Assembly: GCA_963698715.1 (NCBI GenBank)
Contig: CAVORW010000003.1
Coordinates: 620,001 to 684,000, forward strand
DNA length: 64,000 bases
Source: CAWHJB01 sp963698715
GTDB lineage: Bacteria; Chloroflexota; Anaerolineae; Anaerolineales; UBA4823
Reading direction: 5' to 3'
The stretch's first letter is position 1, and the number at the start of each line of letters is the position of its first letter. A program made the translations under genes and the position numbers. A model generated the notes under the pieces. It had not been told where the DNA came from. It did no database searches and saw only the letters and a list, made by a program, of their open reading frames with translations. Of this stretch, positions 34,528-43,240 are shown piece by piece.

Positions 34528-35799
34528 TTAAGCGAAGCGTTTCCGGAACATCAACGTCCCCGTGACGAACATTACGATTCCCATGACCGTCATCATGGCA
34601 ACCGGGATCATCAACTCAAGGGTAGGCTGTCCACTCAGGACGATTCTCCAGGCCTTGATGACCCAGCCTTGGGGAGTGAAAATTGCTAACCTGGTGAAGG
34701 CTTCGGGCATGGAGATATTGGCGGTAAACAAGCCACCCAGCATACCCAGCGCCGTCAATCCTCCTCCCAGCACGGGGCCGCCCTGCTGGGAGGTTTTGAC
34801 AAAAGAGATCAAAAATACGCCCAGGCCGGAGGCCACAATTACCTGTCCGCTCAGCGCCAGAATTACAGCCACAGGTTCGCCCCACTTGATTCCAAAGGCA
34901 TAATGAGCAGATACGATTAACACCACACCTTGGAGGATCACCGCTAGAAAAACAGAGATAAACTTCCCCACCAGAATGGAGCTGCGTCCGACCGGCGTGG
35001 TGAACAGGCGTGCCAGCGTCCCTTCTTCATCTTCCCGCAGGATCGACATCATCGAATATGCCCCGGTAAAGAAGGCGAAGAACGCCATCTGCCCCGCCAT
35101 CATTATTCCCAACATCGCTTGCACCGGGCTCTCAGAGCTACCTTTGCCAGCCGGGGCGGCCAGGACCAACGCAGCCCGGTTGGGATTATGGAACAGATCC
35201 TGCTGAAAGTCCGCATACCAGGCGGTAAACTGGTCGATTAGCCCTGGTATTTGGGTCGGGTCGAGCTGCAAGCCAACCGCATGATGGCGCTCGACGAGCG
35301 TCTGGATTGCGACCCTGCCACCGATCACCCCGTCCAGCATGGCGCTGACCATGCTTTGCACCACCTGTGGGGCGACCGTCAGTGTCGGGTCGCTGATGAC
35401 CAGGATCTGGATATTCCTCTCATCGGCCAGGATGCGCTCGCTGAAATCCTGCGGGATGATGATTGCCACACCGATCTCCCGTCGATCCACAGCTGCACGG
35501 GCAGCTACTTCGTCAACATAATCACTGGCAGTGATCCATGACTCGACGCTTTCCTCGAAAAACATGCTGCGGATATCCTTGCCCACCGGATGCTCCAGCG
35601 GAGCATTAGCGGGCAGCTTGTCGGCATTGACAATCCCCACCGAAACCGCCGGCAGGTCCGCTATCCCGCTGGAAGCGCCACCCAAGGCAAAATAGATCAG
35701 CCCGATCAGCACCAGCGGGGCGATGACCGTCATCCCCACCGCAAAAGTGCTACGCAAGGAACGGGTCAGGTCTTTGATTGCGATGTCGATTGTTTTCAT
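34528..35799 (-). CDS. ABC-2-type permease, first subunit
   Basis: A 423-residue ABC-2 permease with the same build as the next gene: MKTIDIAIKDLTRSLRST, a first helix (about 22-42), an outer domain to about 235, and a C-terminal helix bundle containing MMSILREDEEGTLARLFTTP, the cytoplasmic coupling helix that contacts the ATPase. The start at 35799 is chosen because GAGGT precedes it; the frame open to 35862 overlaps the ATPase gene. It forms a heterodimer with the second permease. The gap to the upstream ATPase is 46 bp. Confidence 0.9.
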   Translation of the reverse strand: MKTIDIAIKDLTRSLRSTFAVGMTVIAPLVLIGLIYFALGGASSGIADLPAVSVGIVNADKLPANAPLEHPVGKDIRSMFFEESVESWITASDYVDEVAARAAVDRREIGVAIIIPQDFSERILADERNIQILVISDPTLTVAPQVVQSMVSAMLDGVIGGRVAIQTLVERHHAVGLQLDPTQIPGLIDQFTAWYADFQQDLFHNPNRAALVLAAPAGKGSSESPVQAMLGIMMAGQMAFFAFFTGAYSMMSILREDEEGTLARLFTTPVGRSSILVGKFISVFLAVILQGVVLIVSAHYAFGIKWGEPVAVILALSGQVIVASGLGVFLISFVKTSQQGGPVLGGGLTALGMLGGLFTANISMPEAFTRLAIFTPQGWVIKAWRIVLSGQPTLELMIPVAMMTVMGIVMFVTGTLMFRKRFA

Positions 35800-35845
35800 A
35801 ACGAGTACCTCATACGAATGGCGACCTACCGGGTCGCTTTTCTCC

Positions 35846-36781
35846 TCAGTCCCGCAGAGCACGCCCGGTGAGGTGCAGGAAAACCGTCTCGAGGTTGGGA
35901 TCCTGGATATCCACCGAAGTTATGCGCACACCTAGGCCATTGGCGGCCTCAAACAGGCGGGGCAGGGCGTGGTTGCTGTCATCGGCCAGCACGATTACGC
36001 GGCCGTCTTCACGGACTGCATTCGAAACGCCTTCTAATTCACGCCAGCTATCCATCACCTGGGCACCTTCCACGTTCAAAGTCAGGTCGATGCGCGTCTG
36101 CTCGCCGACCAGTTGGATCAGTTCATCGTGTGTACCATAAGCGATGATCTTGCCCATATCCATGATGGCGATGTGATCTGAAAGCTCGGCTGCTTCTTCC
36201 ATATAGTGAGTGGTATATAGCACGCTCATGCCTTGGCGGTTCAGCTCCCTGACATTATCCAGGATATGGCGCCGGGATTGCGGGTCGATGCCCACCGTCG
36301 GTTCGTCCATAATCACCACCTCCGGTTTGTGCAGCAGCGCCGCTCCGATGTTGACGCGCCGCTTCATCCCGCCTGAAAACTTGCCGACGTAGTCCTTCTG
36401 GCGCTCGCTCAGGCCGATGATTTCCAGCACCTCGTCCACGCGCTGTTTGAGCGCCGCGCCGCGCAAGCCGTACATCTTGCCCCAGAAAACCAGGTTCTCA
36501 CGCGCCGTTAAGTCCGGGTACAGCGCAATGTCCTGCGGCACCACGCCCAGGCTCGCTTTCGCGGCTTCAGGCTCTTTCGTCACAGAATGCCCCATGATTG
36601 ACGCCTCGCCTCCGTCGGGAGCCAGCAGCCCGGACAGTATCGAAATGATCGTGGACTTGCCCGCGCCATTTGGTCCCAGCAGGCTCAGGATCTCGCCTTT
36701 TTCAGCCGCAAGGTCCACGTCCTGCACCGCTAGGAGATTGCTGAAGGATTTCTTGAGTTTGTTGACTTCGATTGCGTTCAT
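35846..36781 (-). CDS. ABC-2 transporter ATP-binding protein
   Basis: A 311-residue ATPase. Walker A is GPNGAGKST, the signature FSGGMKRR with LSERQKDYVGK before it, and Walker B VVIMDEPTVGID. The C-terminal 80 residues form the extra domain found in CcmA/DrrA-type drug exporters. AGGAGAAG lies before ATG 36781; the longer frame to 36874 would run into the promoter region. It heads an operon with two ABC-2 permeases, and lies divergent from a NarL-type two-component system. The same layout is found in LnrJK-LMN, which exports linearmycin-type polyenes. Confidence 0.92.
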   Translation of the reverse strand: MNAIEVNKLKKSFSNLLAVQDVDLAAEKGEILSLLGPNGAGKSTIISILSGLLAPDGGEASIMGHSVTKEPEAAKASLGVVPQDIALYPDLTARENLVFWGKMYGLRGAALKQRVDEVLEIIGLSERQKDYVGKFSGGMKRRVNIGAALLHKPEVVIMDEPTVGIDPQSRRHILDNVRELNRQGMSVLYTTHYMEEAAELSDHIAIMDMGKIIAYGTHDELIQLVGEQTRIDLTLNVEGAQVMDSWRELEGVSNAVREDGRVIVLADDSNHALPRLFEAANGLGVRITSVDIQDPNLETVFLHLTGRALRD

Positions 36782-36861
36782 TTCTTCTCCTTTGTCCCCA
36801 GTATACGGATGACCCGGCCGCACGACAATTGTCCTTTCGGGAATACACGCCCTGTCTTTTC

Positions 36862-36921
36862 GGCCATTGTCCAAGTGGCCACTTGGACAATGGCCACTTG
36901 GACAATGGCACGGACAATGGC
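36862..36921. promoter_or_regulatory. Palindrome and iterated GGACAATGGC boxes between divergent operons
   Basis: A 34-bp perfect palindrome (36862-36895) consists of GCCATTGTCCAAGTGG and its complement. It is followed by two more copies of its right half-site. GGACAATGGC occurs at 36885-36894, 36900-36909 and 36912-36921, and inverted at 36863-36872. This lies upstream of both the ABC operon and the kinase gene, a natural site for binding of the NarL-type regulator. Confidence 0.7.
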
Positions 36922-36937
36922 ACGCTCATCATTCTGG

Positions 36938-36945
36938 TATACAAT
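36938..36945 (+). promoter_or_regulatory. -10 region of the NarL-type kinase gene
   Basis: TGGTATACAAT gives an extended -10 that ends 9 nt before the ATG at 36955, without a ribosome-binding site. The transcript is probably leaderless. The GGACAATGGC boxes lie at the -35 position and upstream. Confidence 0.45.
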
Positions 36946-36954
36946 TAAGACGCC

Positions 36955-38163
36955 ATGCGAACCAATTCATCCCCTAAAATTTCCAATGTAGAGCGCGACC
37001 CGGACCTGTTTGTGTGGTTCCTGACGCTAGTCGTTGCCAGCATGTATGTCGTTACATTGGTCAACACCCCATCTGTGCGGCAGCCTGTAACATTGTTAAT
37101 CTTTACCGGGCTGACCCTTGTCCACCTCGTGCTGCACTGGCAATTGGGGGGAATCATCGACCACCCACGCAAAACAACCTGGTATATCCTGGTTCAAGGC
37201 GGGTTGACTTTTATAATCTTGCTTTTTGCCCAAAATCTCGGCCTGACCTTTGCCCTGTTCATGGGTTTGCTTGGCGAAGCTGTCGGTGTGTTCGGGCTTA
37301 CACGCCGGGGTTTGCTGGTAGCAGTTTATTACCTGGCGCTTCTGACAATAAGTCTGATACAGTTTTCAGGCTGGGCTGCATCCGGCTCGCTCATGCTGAC
37401 AACAATCCCGATCGCAGTTTTCGTAATCCTCTTCGTTACCCTCTACATGCGCCAGAATCAAGCCCGCGAACAGGCCCAATCGCTTGCAGCCGAGCTCGAA
37501 TCCGCCAACCGCCAGCTTGCTGATTATGCCGCGCAAGTGGAAGAGCTCACACTCATCGCCGAGCGTCAGCGCATCGCCCGCGAGCTGCACGACACCCTCT
37601 CGCAGGGTCTGGCCGGGCTGGTACTGCAGCTCGAGGCGGTCAAAGCACACCTTGAGGCCAAGCGAGGCGAGCGTGCACTGGTCATCATCAACCAGTCCCT
37701 GGCGCGTGCCCGCAGTACGCTGGCTGACTCCCGCGCCGCTATAGACGATCTGCGCCTCGTCCCTGCCAGCCTGCCTGCAGCCATGCACCGCAAAACCGAG
37801 CGCTTCACCCAGGCCACCGGCATCCCCTGCCAGCTAATCATCGCCCTGGGAGATCTCGAGCTTCCCTCCGGTACTGGCGACCATCTCCTGCGCGTTCTCA
37901 ACGAAGCCCTCGCCAACGCCACTCGCCACGCACAGGCCGGTCAGGTTTGGGTCAGACTGGAAGCCAAAAACGATCACCTGGAGCTGGAAATCCAGGATGA
38001 CGGGCTGGGCTTCGATCCGGAAATAGAGACCGGGGTGGGACATTATGGCCTGCTGGGAATGCGGGAGCGAGCCCGCCTGGTGGGCGGTACCCTGGAGATC
38101 GAAACTGGGACCGGGCGGGGGACAGCCATTCGCCTGGTTGCCCCCATCCCACCGGAGGACTGA
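36955..38163 (+). CDS. NarL-type (HisKA_3) membrane sensor histidine kinase
   Basis: A 402-residue kinase. Five or six transmembrane helices occupy about 18-165 with no large outer domain, the form of intramembrane-sensing kinases that detect membrane-active compounds. A coiled linker (168-200) leads to the HisKA_3 motif IARELHDTLSQG with His212, and the ATPase domain has NALANATRHA, DDGLGF and GHYGLLGMRERA. It is translationally coupled to the regulator gene 4 bp downstream. Together with the divergent ABC operon this matches LnrJ-type systems that sense and pump out lipophilic antibiotics. Confidence 0.92.
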   Translation: MRTNSSPKISNVERDPDLFVWFLTLVVASMYVVTLVNTPSVRQPVTLLIFTGLTLVHLVLHWQLGGIIDHPRKTTWYILVQGGLTFIILLFAQNLGLTFALFMGLLGEAVGVFGLTRRGLLVAVYYLALLTISLIQFSGWAASGSLMLTTIPIAVFVILFVTLYMRQNQAREQAQSLAAELESANRQLADYAAQVEELTLIAERQRIARELHDTLSQGLAGLVLQLEAVKAHLEAKRGERALVIINQSLARARSTLADSRAAIDDLRLVPASLPAAMHRKTERFTQATGIPCQLIIALGDLELPSGTGDHLLRVLNEALANATRHAQAGQVWVRLEAKNDHLELEIQDDGLGFDPEIETGVGHYGLLGMRERARLVGGTLEIETGTGRGTAIRLVAPIPPED

Positions 38164-38167
38164 CCCC

Positions 38168-38818
38168 GTGACCTCCATCCGCATCCTGATCACCGACGAC
38201 CACTTGATCGTGCGCGAAGGTCTGCGCCTGATTTTGGAAACTGCTGACGGCTTTGAAGTCGTGGGCGAAGCCGCAGACGGATCCGAATGCCTGCGCCTTT
38301 TGCCGAACCTAGCCCCTGACGTGGTCCTGATGGACCTGCAGATGCCCGGCATGGATGGCATTTCCGCCATCAGCCATCTGCGCCGCCTGTACCCCGATAT
38401 CGCCATCGTCATCCTGACCACCTTCAACGAAGATGAGCTGATGTTGCGCGGCTTGCAGGCCGGTGCGCGTGGCTACCTGCTCAAAGACACCGACCGCCAA
38501 TCCTTGCTTGATACCATCACCGCCGCTGCCAGAGGCGAGACCCTGCTCAAACCGGAGATCCTCAGACGGGTGCTGGCGTTACAACACGCTCCCGCTGTCT
38601 ATCCTGCCCCCCAAACAGAAGATTCTCCACTTACCGACCGCGAGCTCGAAGTTCTGCGCGCCGCCGCGCTGGGCGAACGGAATAAGGAGATCGCCCGCAG
38701 ACTCGGAATCAGCGAACGCACGGTCAAGGCTCACCTGACCAGCATCTACAACAAATTTGGCGTCGATTTCCCGCGCCGCCGCCGTCGCCATCGCGACCCA
38801 CAACGGCTTGCTGCATAG
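38168..38818 (+). CDS. NarL/FixJ-family response regulator with shifted C-terminus
   Basis: A 216-residue regulator starting at GTG 38168, with GGAGG inside the end of the kinase gene. The receiver has Asp10-Asp11 and the phosphoacceptor Asp56 (VLMDLQMPG). The LuxR-type helix-turn-helix is at about 155-200 (LTDRELEVLRAAALG, ISERTVKAHLTSIYNKFG). After Phe-Gly-Val-Asp the family continues SRAAAVAIATHNGLL. Here that text exists in another frame, reached by removing one T from the run at 38767-38769. The predicted last 17 residues (arginine-rich) are thus the product of a +1 shift, real or a sequence error. Confidence 0.88.
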   Translation: MTSIRILITDDHLIVREGLRLILETADGFEVVGEAADGSECLRLLPNLAPDVVLMDLQMPGMDGISAISHLRRLYPDIAIVILTTFNEDELMLRGLQAGARGYLLKDTDRQSLLDTITAAARGETLLKPEILRRVLALQHAPAVYPAPQTEDSPLTDRELEVLRAAALGERNKEIARRLGISERTVKAHLTSIYNKFGVDFPRRRRRHRDPQRLAA

Positions 38819-38866
38819 GTAATATCCGCAGCCCTCACCCCCACATAACCATTATTGAGATGAGTT

Positions 38867-40075
38867 CTAGTAGTTATAGAGACCGAGGGTGAACAATAGG
38901 AAAGTTGTTACTAGAACCCATGTAAAAAGAAACCCGGCTCCACATAGTAACAGGGCGCCTGCTATTGGATACTTCTTGCGCAACCGGTTACCCAATGGTG
39001 TGATCACACCCAAGCGAATAAACGATAACCTTCTCGATCCAAATAAATGTCGAAACAGATGATCCCGGTTAAAAATGCCATAACAACGTGGCTGCAACAC
39101 TTTGAGCTTGTTGTTCAACCCTTCGATAAAGCCACTGCTGGCCTGAGCGACAAAGTAATTCGCGATCTCCTGCCATCAATGCGCCAAAGTCTTCAAGAAC
39201 CCATCGAAACACTTCAATCCGCTTTGCTGAACCCGTTCGATCCAGGCTTGGATTTGGCGCTTTCCGTTGGCCTGGGAGGAGGCTTACTAGAGGATAGCGG
39301 TCAATTGTCGGCGCAAGTCATAGGTTTGCTTCAGTTTCGGGGCATATTTCTACAACTTTTTCAAGGCCTGGCGCTCTTCGAGACGTAGGTCTTCAGGCTG
39401 CTTGCGGAATGCCCACATACTTCCCTTGAGCAGCTGGAATTCTTCCTTGGGCAGCTCCTGCATCAACCGCTTGGGTTCGCTCTGACGAAGGTCATCTGCG
39501 GCTTGATGATAGTGCTGGGTCACGTGAAAGCGACCTACTACGATGGGGCGCAGAAAAGCGACCACTCTGGCTTATTCTTGATCTAGCAAGACCCCAGAAT
39601 AACCACGCGCACGCCCCCCAGCCGACCCGTCTACCTCGGCACGGATCCGCCGTTCCACGGCGCCAAGAACAACATCATAACTAACCCGCTCCTTGATGCG
39701 CACATCTTCCAGAGTCGATCCAATCAACTGCAGCAATTCATGATCATCCATGGCAAATGTATGCGGGCTGTTGTAGTCATGCCAGACCAAGCGCTGGCTT
39801 GTCGTGGGATGATTTTCACATTCCAGACATTGATAGCGGCGAGGACGATAGCGCAAGTAGGAAGATCGCCCGAGCACGGGTAGATGCCGCAGGCTCACCC
39901 ATTCGTTATGCCCGTGAAACTTGTCGATCAACCGACCGCATCAACGACAGTTGGTCCTTTTCTTGATGTTCTCAACTGTAATGATTAGTTCTCCCTGCGA
40001 ATTGATCTCCGTTTTGAGTACTCGCACATCCGGAATGTCCAGAGGTACCGTTAGTTGCGCCTTGTCATTTGCTTG
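38867..40075 (-). pseudogene. Decayed ISL3-family transposase gene
   Basis: Read from about 40075 downward, segments of an ISL3 transposase follow in order: LDIPDVRVLKTEINSQGELI, a zinc-ribbon start (TNCR, stop, CGR), YRPRRYQCLECENHPT, then FHVTQHYHQAADDLR, LKGSMWAFRKQPEDL, YAPKLKQTYDLRRQLTAI, and SSGFIEGLNNKLKVLQPRCY. At least six in-frame stops interrupt it, the first a CGA-to-TGA type change in the zinc ribbon. The middle region holding the first catalytic Asp is largely deleted. The reading frame finally runs into an unrelated hydrophobic tail (LLLCGAGFLFTWVLVTTFLL) ending at 38867. Terminal repeats were not found. It is old and inactive. Confidence 0.85.
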
Positions 40076-40205
40076 TCCTGGTCGAGTACCGATTATTCCT
40101 GTCAGCAATTGTACCCCGGCGGGTACCACGGAGATTCCCAGTGAGCCACCAAGTTTTCGGGGGTGTTCATCCCGCCAAATAGGATCAGCGCAAAAAGGAA
40201 CGCGG

Positions 40206-40211
40206 TATAAT
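40206..40211 (+). promoter_or_regulatory. -10 element upstream of the B12-subunit gene
   Basis: TATAAT lies 35 nt before the ATG at 40247, outside the ISL3 remnant. No convincing -35 is seen. Confidence 0.4.
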
Positions 40212-40246
40212 CAGTCCATCCCAATGATTTTCACCGGAAGGATGGC

Positions 40247-40666
40247 ATGAGCGAACGAAAAATTCGAGTACTGGTTGCGAAACCTGGATTGGACGGGCAC
40301 GATCGGGGCGCCAAAGTAATTGCCCGAGCCTTGCGGGATGCCGGGATGGAAGTGATCTATACCGGCCTGCGCCAAACGCCAGAGATGATCGCTGAGGGCG
40401 CCCTGCAGGAAGATGTGGACGTTGTCGGCCTGTCGATCTTATCGGGCGCTCATATGGCCCTGCTGCCGCGCGTTTTGGATCTTTTAAAGGCCAATGGGCA
40501 GGAGAATGTAAAGGTCTTCCTGGGTGGCATTATCCCGGATGAAGACGTACCCCGCCTGATGGAGATTGGGGTGGTCGGGGTGTACGGCCCCGGCACGCTG
40601 ACCGACCAGGTAATTCAGGATGTGCGCCAGGTAGTCCTCGGCGCGGCAGAAAACTCCGCACCCTGA
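40247..40666 (+). CDS. Methylmalonyl-CoA mutase, cobalamin-binding subunit
   Basis: A 139-residue stand-alone B12-binding domain. It has the cobalamin signature Asp16-x-His18-x-x-Gly21 (LDGHDRGAK), in which the His ligates cobalt, followed by the Ser-x-Leu motif (GLSILSGAHM) and the GG loop (FLGGIIPDED). The catalytic large subunit is encoded separately at 58072-59751 on the other strand, so the mutase is of the split two-chain type. A GGAAGG motif precedes the ATG. The meaB gene follows after 17 bp and should protect or reload this cofactor domain. Pathway: interconversion of methylmalonyl-CoA and succinyl-CoA. Confidence 0.92.
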   Translation: MSERKIRVLVAKPGLDGHDRGAKVIARALRDAGMEVIYTGLRQTPEMIAEGALQEDVDVVGLSILSGAHMALLPRVLDLLKANGQENVKVFLGGIIPDEDVPRLMEIGVVGVYGPGTLTDQVIQDVRQVVLGAAENSAP

Positions 40667-40683
40667 GCTGAGGCGATTTGGGT

Positions 40684-41705
40684 ATGCTTCTGGCCGAATC
40701 GGTATTGGAAGGCAACCGGCTGGCTCTCGCCCGTCTGCTGACTCAGATTGAGAATGGCAGCCTAGAAGGGCAAGCGGCGCTGAGTGAGCTGTTTCCTCGG
40801 ACAGGCCAGGCTCACCTGGTTGGCGTGACCGGCGCGCCGGGCACCGGCAAGTCCACCCTTGTAAATCAGTTAGCCCGATTTTACCGCCAGCAGGAGGATG
40901 AGGCCAACCGCAAACGGATTGGCATTGTAGCGGTTGATCCTTCCAGCCCTTTCACCGGCGGCGCGATCCTGGGAGACCGGGTGCGGATGCGCGACCTGGT
41001 TGGTGACCCAGGGGTATTCATCCGTTCGATGGCCACGCGGGGCTCGTTGGGTGGACTGGCAAGCGCTACCGCCGGGATCGTGCAGGCTTTTGATGCCGCT
41101 GGTTATGACCTGATCCTGATCGAAACGGTTGGGGCGGGTCAGGCCGAGGTCGATATCGCCCGGCTGGCCCATACCACCCTGGTGATCGAAGCGCCCGGCC
41201 TGGGTGACGATATTCAGGCCATTAAGGCGGGTATCTTAGAAATCGCGGACCTGTTGGTGATCAACAAAGCAGATCGGCCCGGTGTTGACGCAACCGAACG
41301 AGCACTGCGCGGCAACCTGCAGCTGGCTCACCCGGTGGAAAAAATATTTCGGCACCACGGCTCGCCGTTCAATGAGCAGGACGCAGTGCGGGAGACGGCC
41401 GAAAAAGAATCTGGGAACCTCCGATCTTGCGGGTGGTTGCAACCGAAGGAACCGGTATCCAGGAATTAGCTCAAGCTATTCAGCAGCACCGCCAGTTTTT
41501 GGATGAAACCGGTGGCTGGCAGCGGAGAGAACGGGTCCGGCTGCAGTCCGAGCTGGACACCATATTGCAGGCGGCTTTGGTGAATCGCTGGCATGCCAGG
41601 GCGCCCGAGCAGTTCTACCAGCAGATCCTGGGAAAAATTGTTGCCCGGGAGCTCTCTCCCTGGCAGGCTGTCCAGGCTTTATTAAATGGTGGGGGTGCGG
41701 CTTGA
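40684..41705 (+). pseudogene. meaB: meaB, mutase-associated G3E GTPase, frameshifted
   Basis: The GTPase chaperone of methylmalonyl-CoA mutase. The first part has Walker A GAPGTGKST (50-58), VDPSSPFTGGAILGDRVRM, the switch regions, and VGAGQAEVDIA. After AEKE the frame goes wrong; the proper continuation WEPPILRVVATEGTGI and the C-terminal dimer region lie in the -1 frame and run to 41705. Adding one A to the run at 41402-41406 gives AEKRIWEPPILR and restores a protein of about 340 residues. The gene is otherwise perfect, so a base-calling error is likely; a real mutation would remove the C-terminus. The next gene starts on the meaB stop codon. Confidence 0.85.
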
Positions 41706-42241
41706 TCTACGGTAATGGAATCCGGCTGAGAGCGCCTGAGCCGAGTGACCTGGAAAATTTTACAAAATGGTTGAACGACCCGGAAGTCATTGCCGGTCTG
41801 CAGTTATATGCCCCGCTCTCACTCAAAGATGAAGAAGCCTGGTATGAAAACATGCTCAAAAGCGATCCAGCCGAACACCCACTGGTGATCGAAGTCGAGC
41901 GGGAGGATCAGTGGCAGCCGGTTGGCAACTGTGGTATGCACAAGATAGACTGGCGCATCCGTTCGGCTGAATTGGGCATCTTCATAGGCGATAAAAGCCG
42001 TTGGAATCAGGGGATTGGCACTCAGGTGATGAAGCTGCTCCTGCAGCATGGTTTCGAGACGTTGAATTTGAATCGGCTCGCCCTGGAGGTTTATGACAGC
42101 AACCCGCGCGCAATCCGTTCCTATGAAAAAGCCGGTTTCATTTTGGAGGGCAGAAAGCGTCAGGCATCTTATCGTAATGGAAAGTACAGTGATGTTTTGA
42201 TTATGAGCGTGCTACGCTCTGAATGGCAGGAGGCAGCATAA
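41702..42241 (+). CDS. GNAT-family N-acetyltransferase (RimJ/RimL-like)
   Basis: A 179-residue acetyltransferase. The N-terminus IRLRAPEPSDLENFTKWLNDPEV is typical of RimJ/RimL/SpeG-like members. The acetyl-CoA site is in RWNQGIGTQVMKLLLQHGFE, and the C-terminus has NPRAIRSYEKAGFILEGRKR. It begins with TTG overlapping the meaB stop (TTGA), so translation is coupled. Substrate is unknown; the family modifies ribosomal proteins, polyamines or antibiotics. The place in the meaB-prs run does not reveal a link. Confidence 0.85.
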   Translation: MIYGNGIRLRAPEPSDLENFTKWLNDPEVIAGLQLYAPLSLKDEEAWYENMLKSDPAEHPLVIEVEREDQWQPVGNCGMHKIDWRIRSAELGIFIGDKSRWNQGIGTQVMKLLLQHGFETLNLNRLALEVYDSNPRAIRSYEKAGFILEGRKRQASYRNGKYSDVLIMSVLRSEWQEAA

Positions 42242-42245
42242 AACA

Positions 42246-43238
42246 ATGACCCGTCAGGCTCATACTCGAGATTGCAGTGTATACGGAGATATAAAACTAT
42301 TTGCCGGCACAGGTTCTCCGGAGCTGGCTAATTTAATTGCCAGCTATTTGGGACAACCTTTGAGCGGCCGGGATGTCATCCAATTTTCGAACGAGAATCT
42401 GTTTGTCCGTCTGCACAGCAGCGTGCGCGGCCATGATGTTTATGTGATCCAAACCACAACCACTCCGGTTCATCGCAACCTGATGGAGCTTTTGATAATG
42501 CTCCAGACCTTGCGCCTGGATTCAGCTGGCCGGGTCACCGCAGTGGTTCCCTACCTGGCTTATGCCCGCTCTGATAAGAAAGATAAGCCGCGCGTCCCGA
42601 TCACGGCCCGCCTGGTTGCGGACATGATCGAAGTTGCCGGCGCTGACCGCTATATGACCCTGGATTTGCATGCTGGCCAAATTCAGGGTTTTTTCTCGAT
42701 CCCAGGCGACGTGCTAACCGCATTTCATATCCTGACGGAGTATCTGTCTGCGATGCTTCCAATGATGGTGCGTCCCGTGGTGGTAGCAGCCGATCTTGGT
42801 TTTGCCAAGAAAGGCCGCAATTTCGCAGCCCAGATCGAAGCGCCGATTGCTTTCGTGGAGAAGCGGCGGGCAGGCAAAGATTCCCACGCCGAGGCGCTGA
42901 CCTTGATCGGAGAAGTGACCGGGCGGGATGTGATCGTCGTGGATGACGAGGTCGACACAGCGGGCTCAATGGTCCAGGCAGTGCAGCTGGTGAAATCTCA
43001 TGGGGCCCGCAATGTTTACCTGATGTGTGTGCACCCGGTTTTTTCAGGACCAGCCATTCAACGCCTGATCGAACTTCCCATCAGCCAGATCGTTACCACA
43101 GACACGGTCCCGATCTCGCCCGAGAACAGAGCTTTGTTCGGCGAGCGGTTAAAGATCCTGTCCGTTTCCCCGCTGCTGGGTGAGGTGATTCTGCGAGCCC
43201 ACGAAGGCCGCTCAGTCGGCGAGATGTTCCAGGAGTAA
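42246..43238 (+). CDS. prs: Ribose-phosphate pyrophosphokinase
   Basis: A 330-residue PRPP synthetase. It has the N-terminal KLFAGTGSPELANLIASYLG, the ATP/regulatory loop SSVRGHDVYVIQTT, the metal site TLDLHAGQIQGFF, and the PRPP-binding loop VVDDEVDTAGSM. In most bacteria the Arg-rich flexible loop reads YARQDRK; here it is YARSDKKDKPR. The enzyme makes PRPP from ribose 5-phosphate and ATP for nucleotide, His and Trp synthesis. It follows the acetyltransferase by 4 bp and precedes fpg by 2 bp, so these genes probably form one operon. Confidence 0.93.
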   Translation: MTRQAHTRDCSVYGDIKLFAGTGSPELANLIASYLGQPLSGRDVIQFSNENLFVRLHSSVRGHDVYVIQTTTTPVHRNLMELLIMLQTLRLDSAGRVTAVVPYLAYARSDKKDKPRVPITARLVADMIEVAGADRYMTLDLHAGQIQGFFSIPGDVLTAFHILTEYLSAMLPMMVRPVVVAADLGFAKKGRNFAAQIEAPIAFVEKRRAGKDSHAEALTLIGEVTGRDVIVVDDEVDTAGSMVQAVQLVKSHGARNVYLMCVHPVFSGPAIQRLIELPISQIVTTDTVPISPENRALFGERLKILSVSPLLGEVILRAHEGRSVGEMFQE

Positions 43239-43240
43239 AC

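Noticed and set aside
36862..36921. A CRISPR array at the repeats near 36.9 kb
   Set aside because: Repeats are only 10-17 bp with 2-5 bp gaps and no spacers; no cas genes are present in the window.
36809..36991. A 60-codon plus-strand frame with repeated Thr-Trp-Thr-Met
   Set aside because: It is just translation of the GGACAATGGC repeats and overlaps the kinase start.
39047..39388. A 113-codon plus-strand frame at 39.0-39.4 kb
   Set aside because: Antisense to the ISL3 transposase remnant, whose C-terminal motifs are clear on the minus strand.
41402..41411. Programmed -1 frameshifting in meaB
   Set aside because: The A5 run is not a canonical slippery heptamer in frame and no downstream structure is evident; a missing A explains the data more simply.
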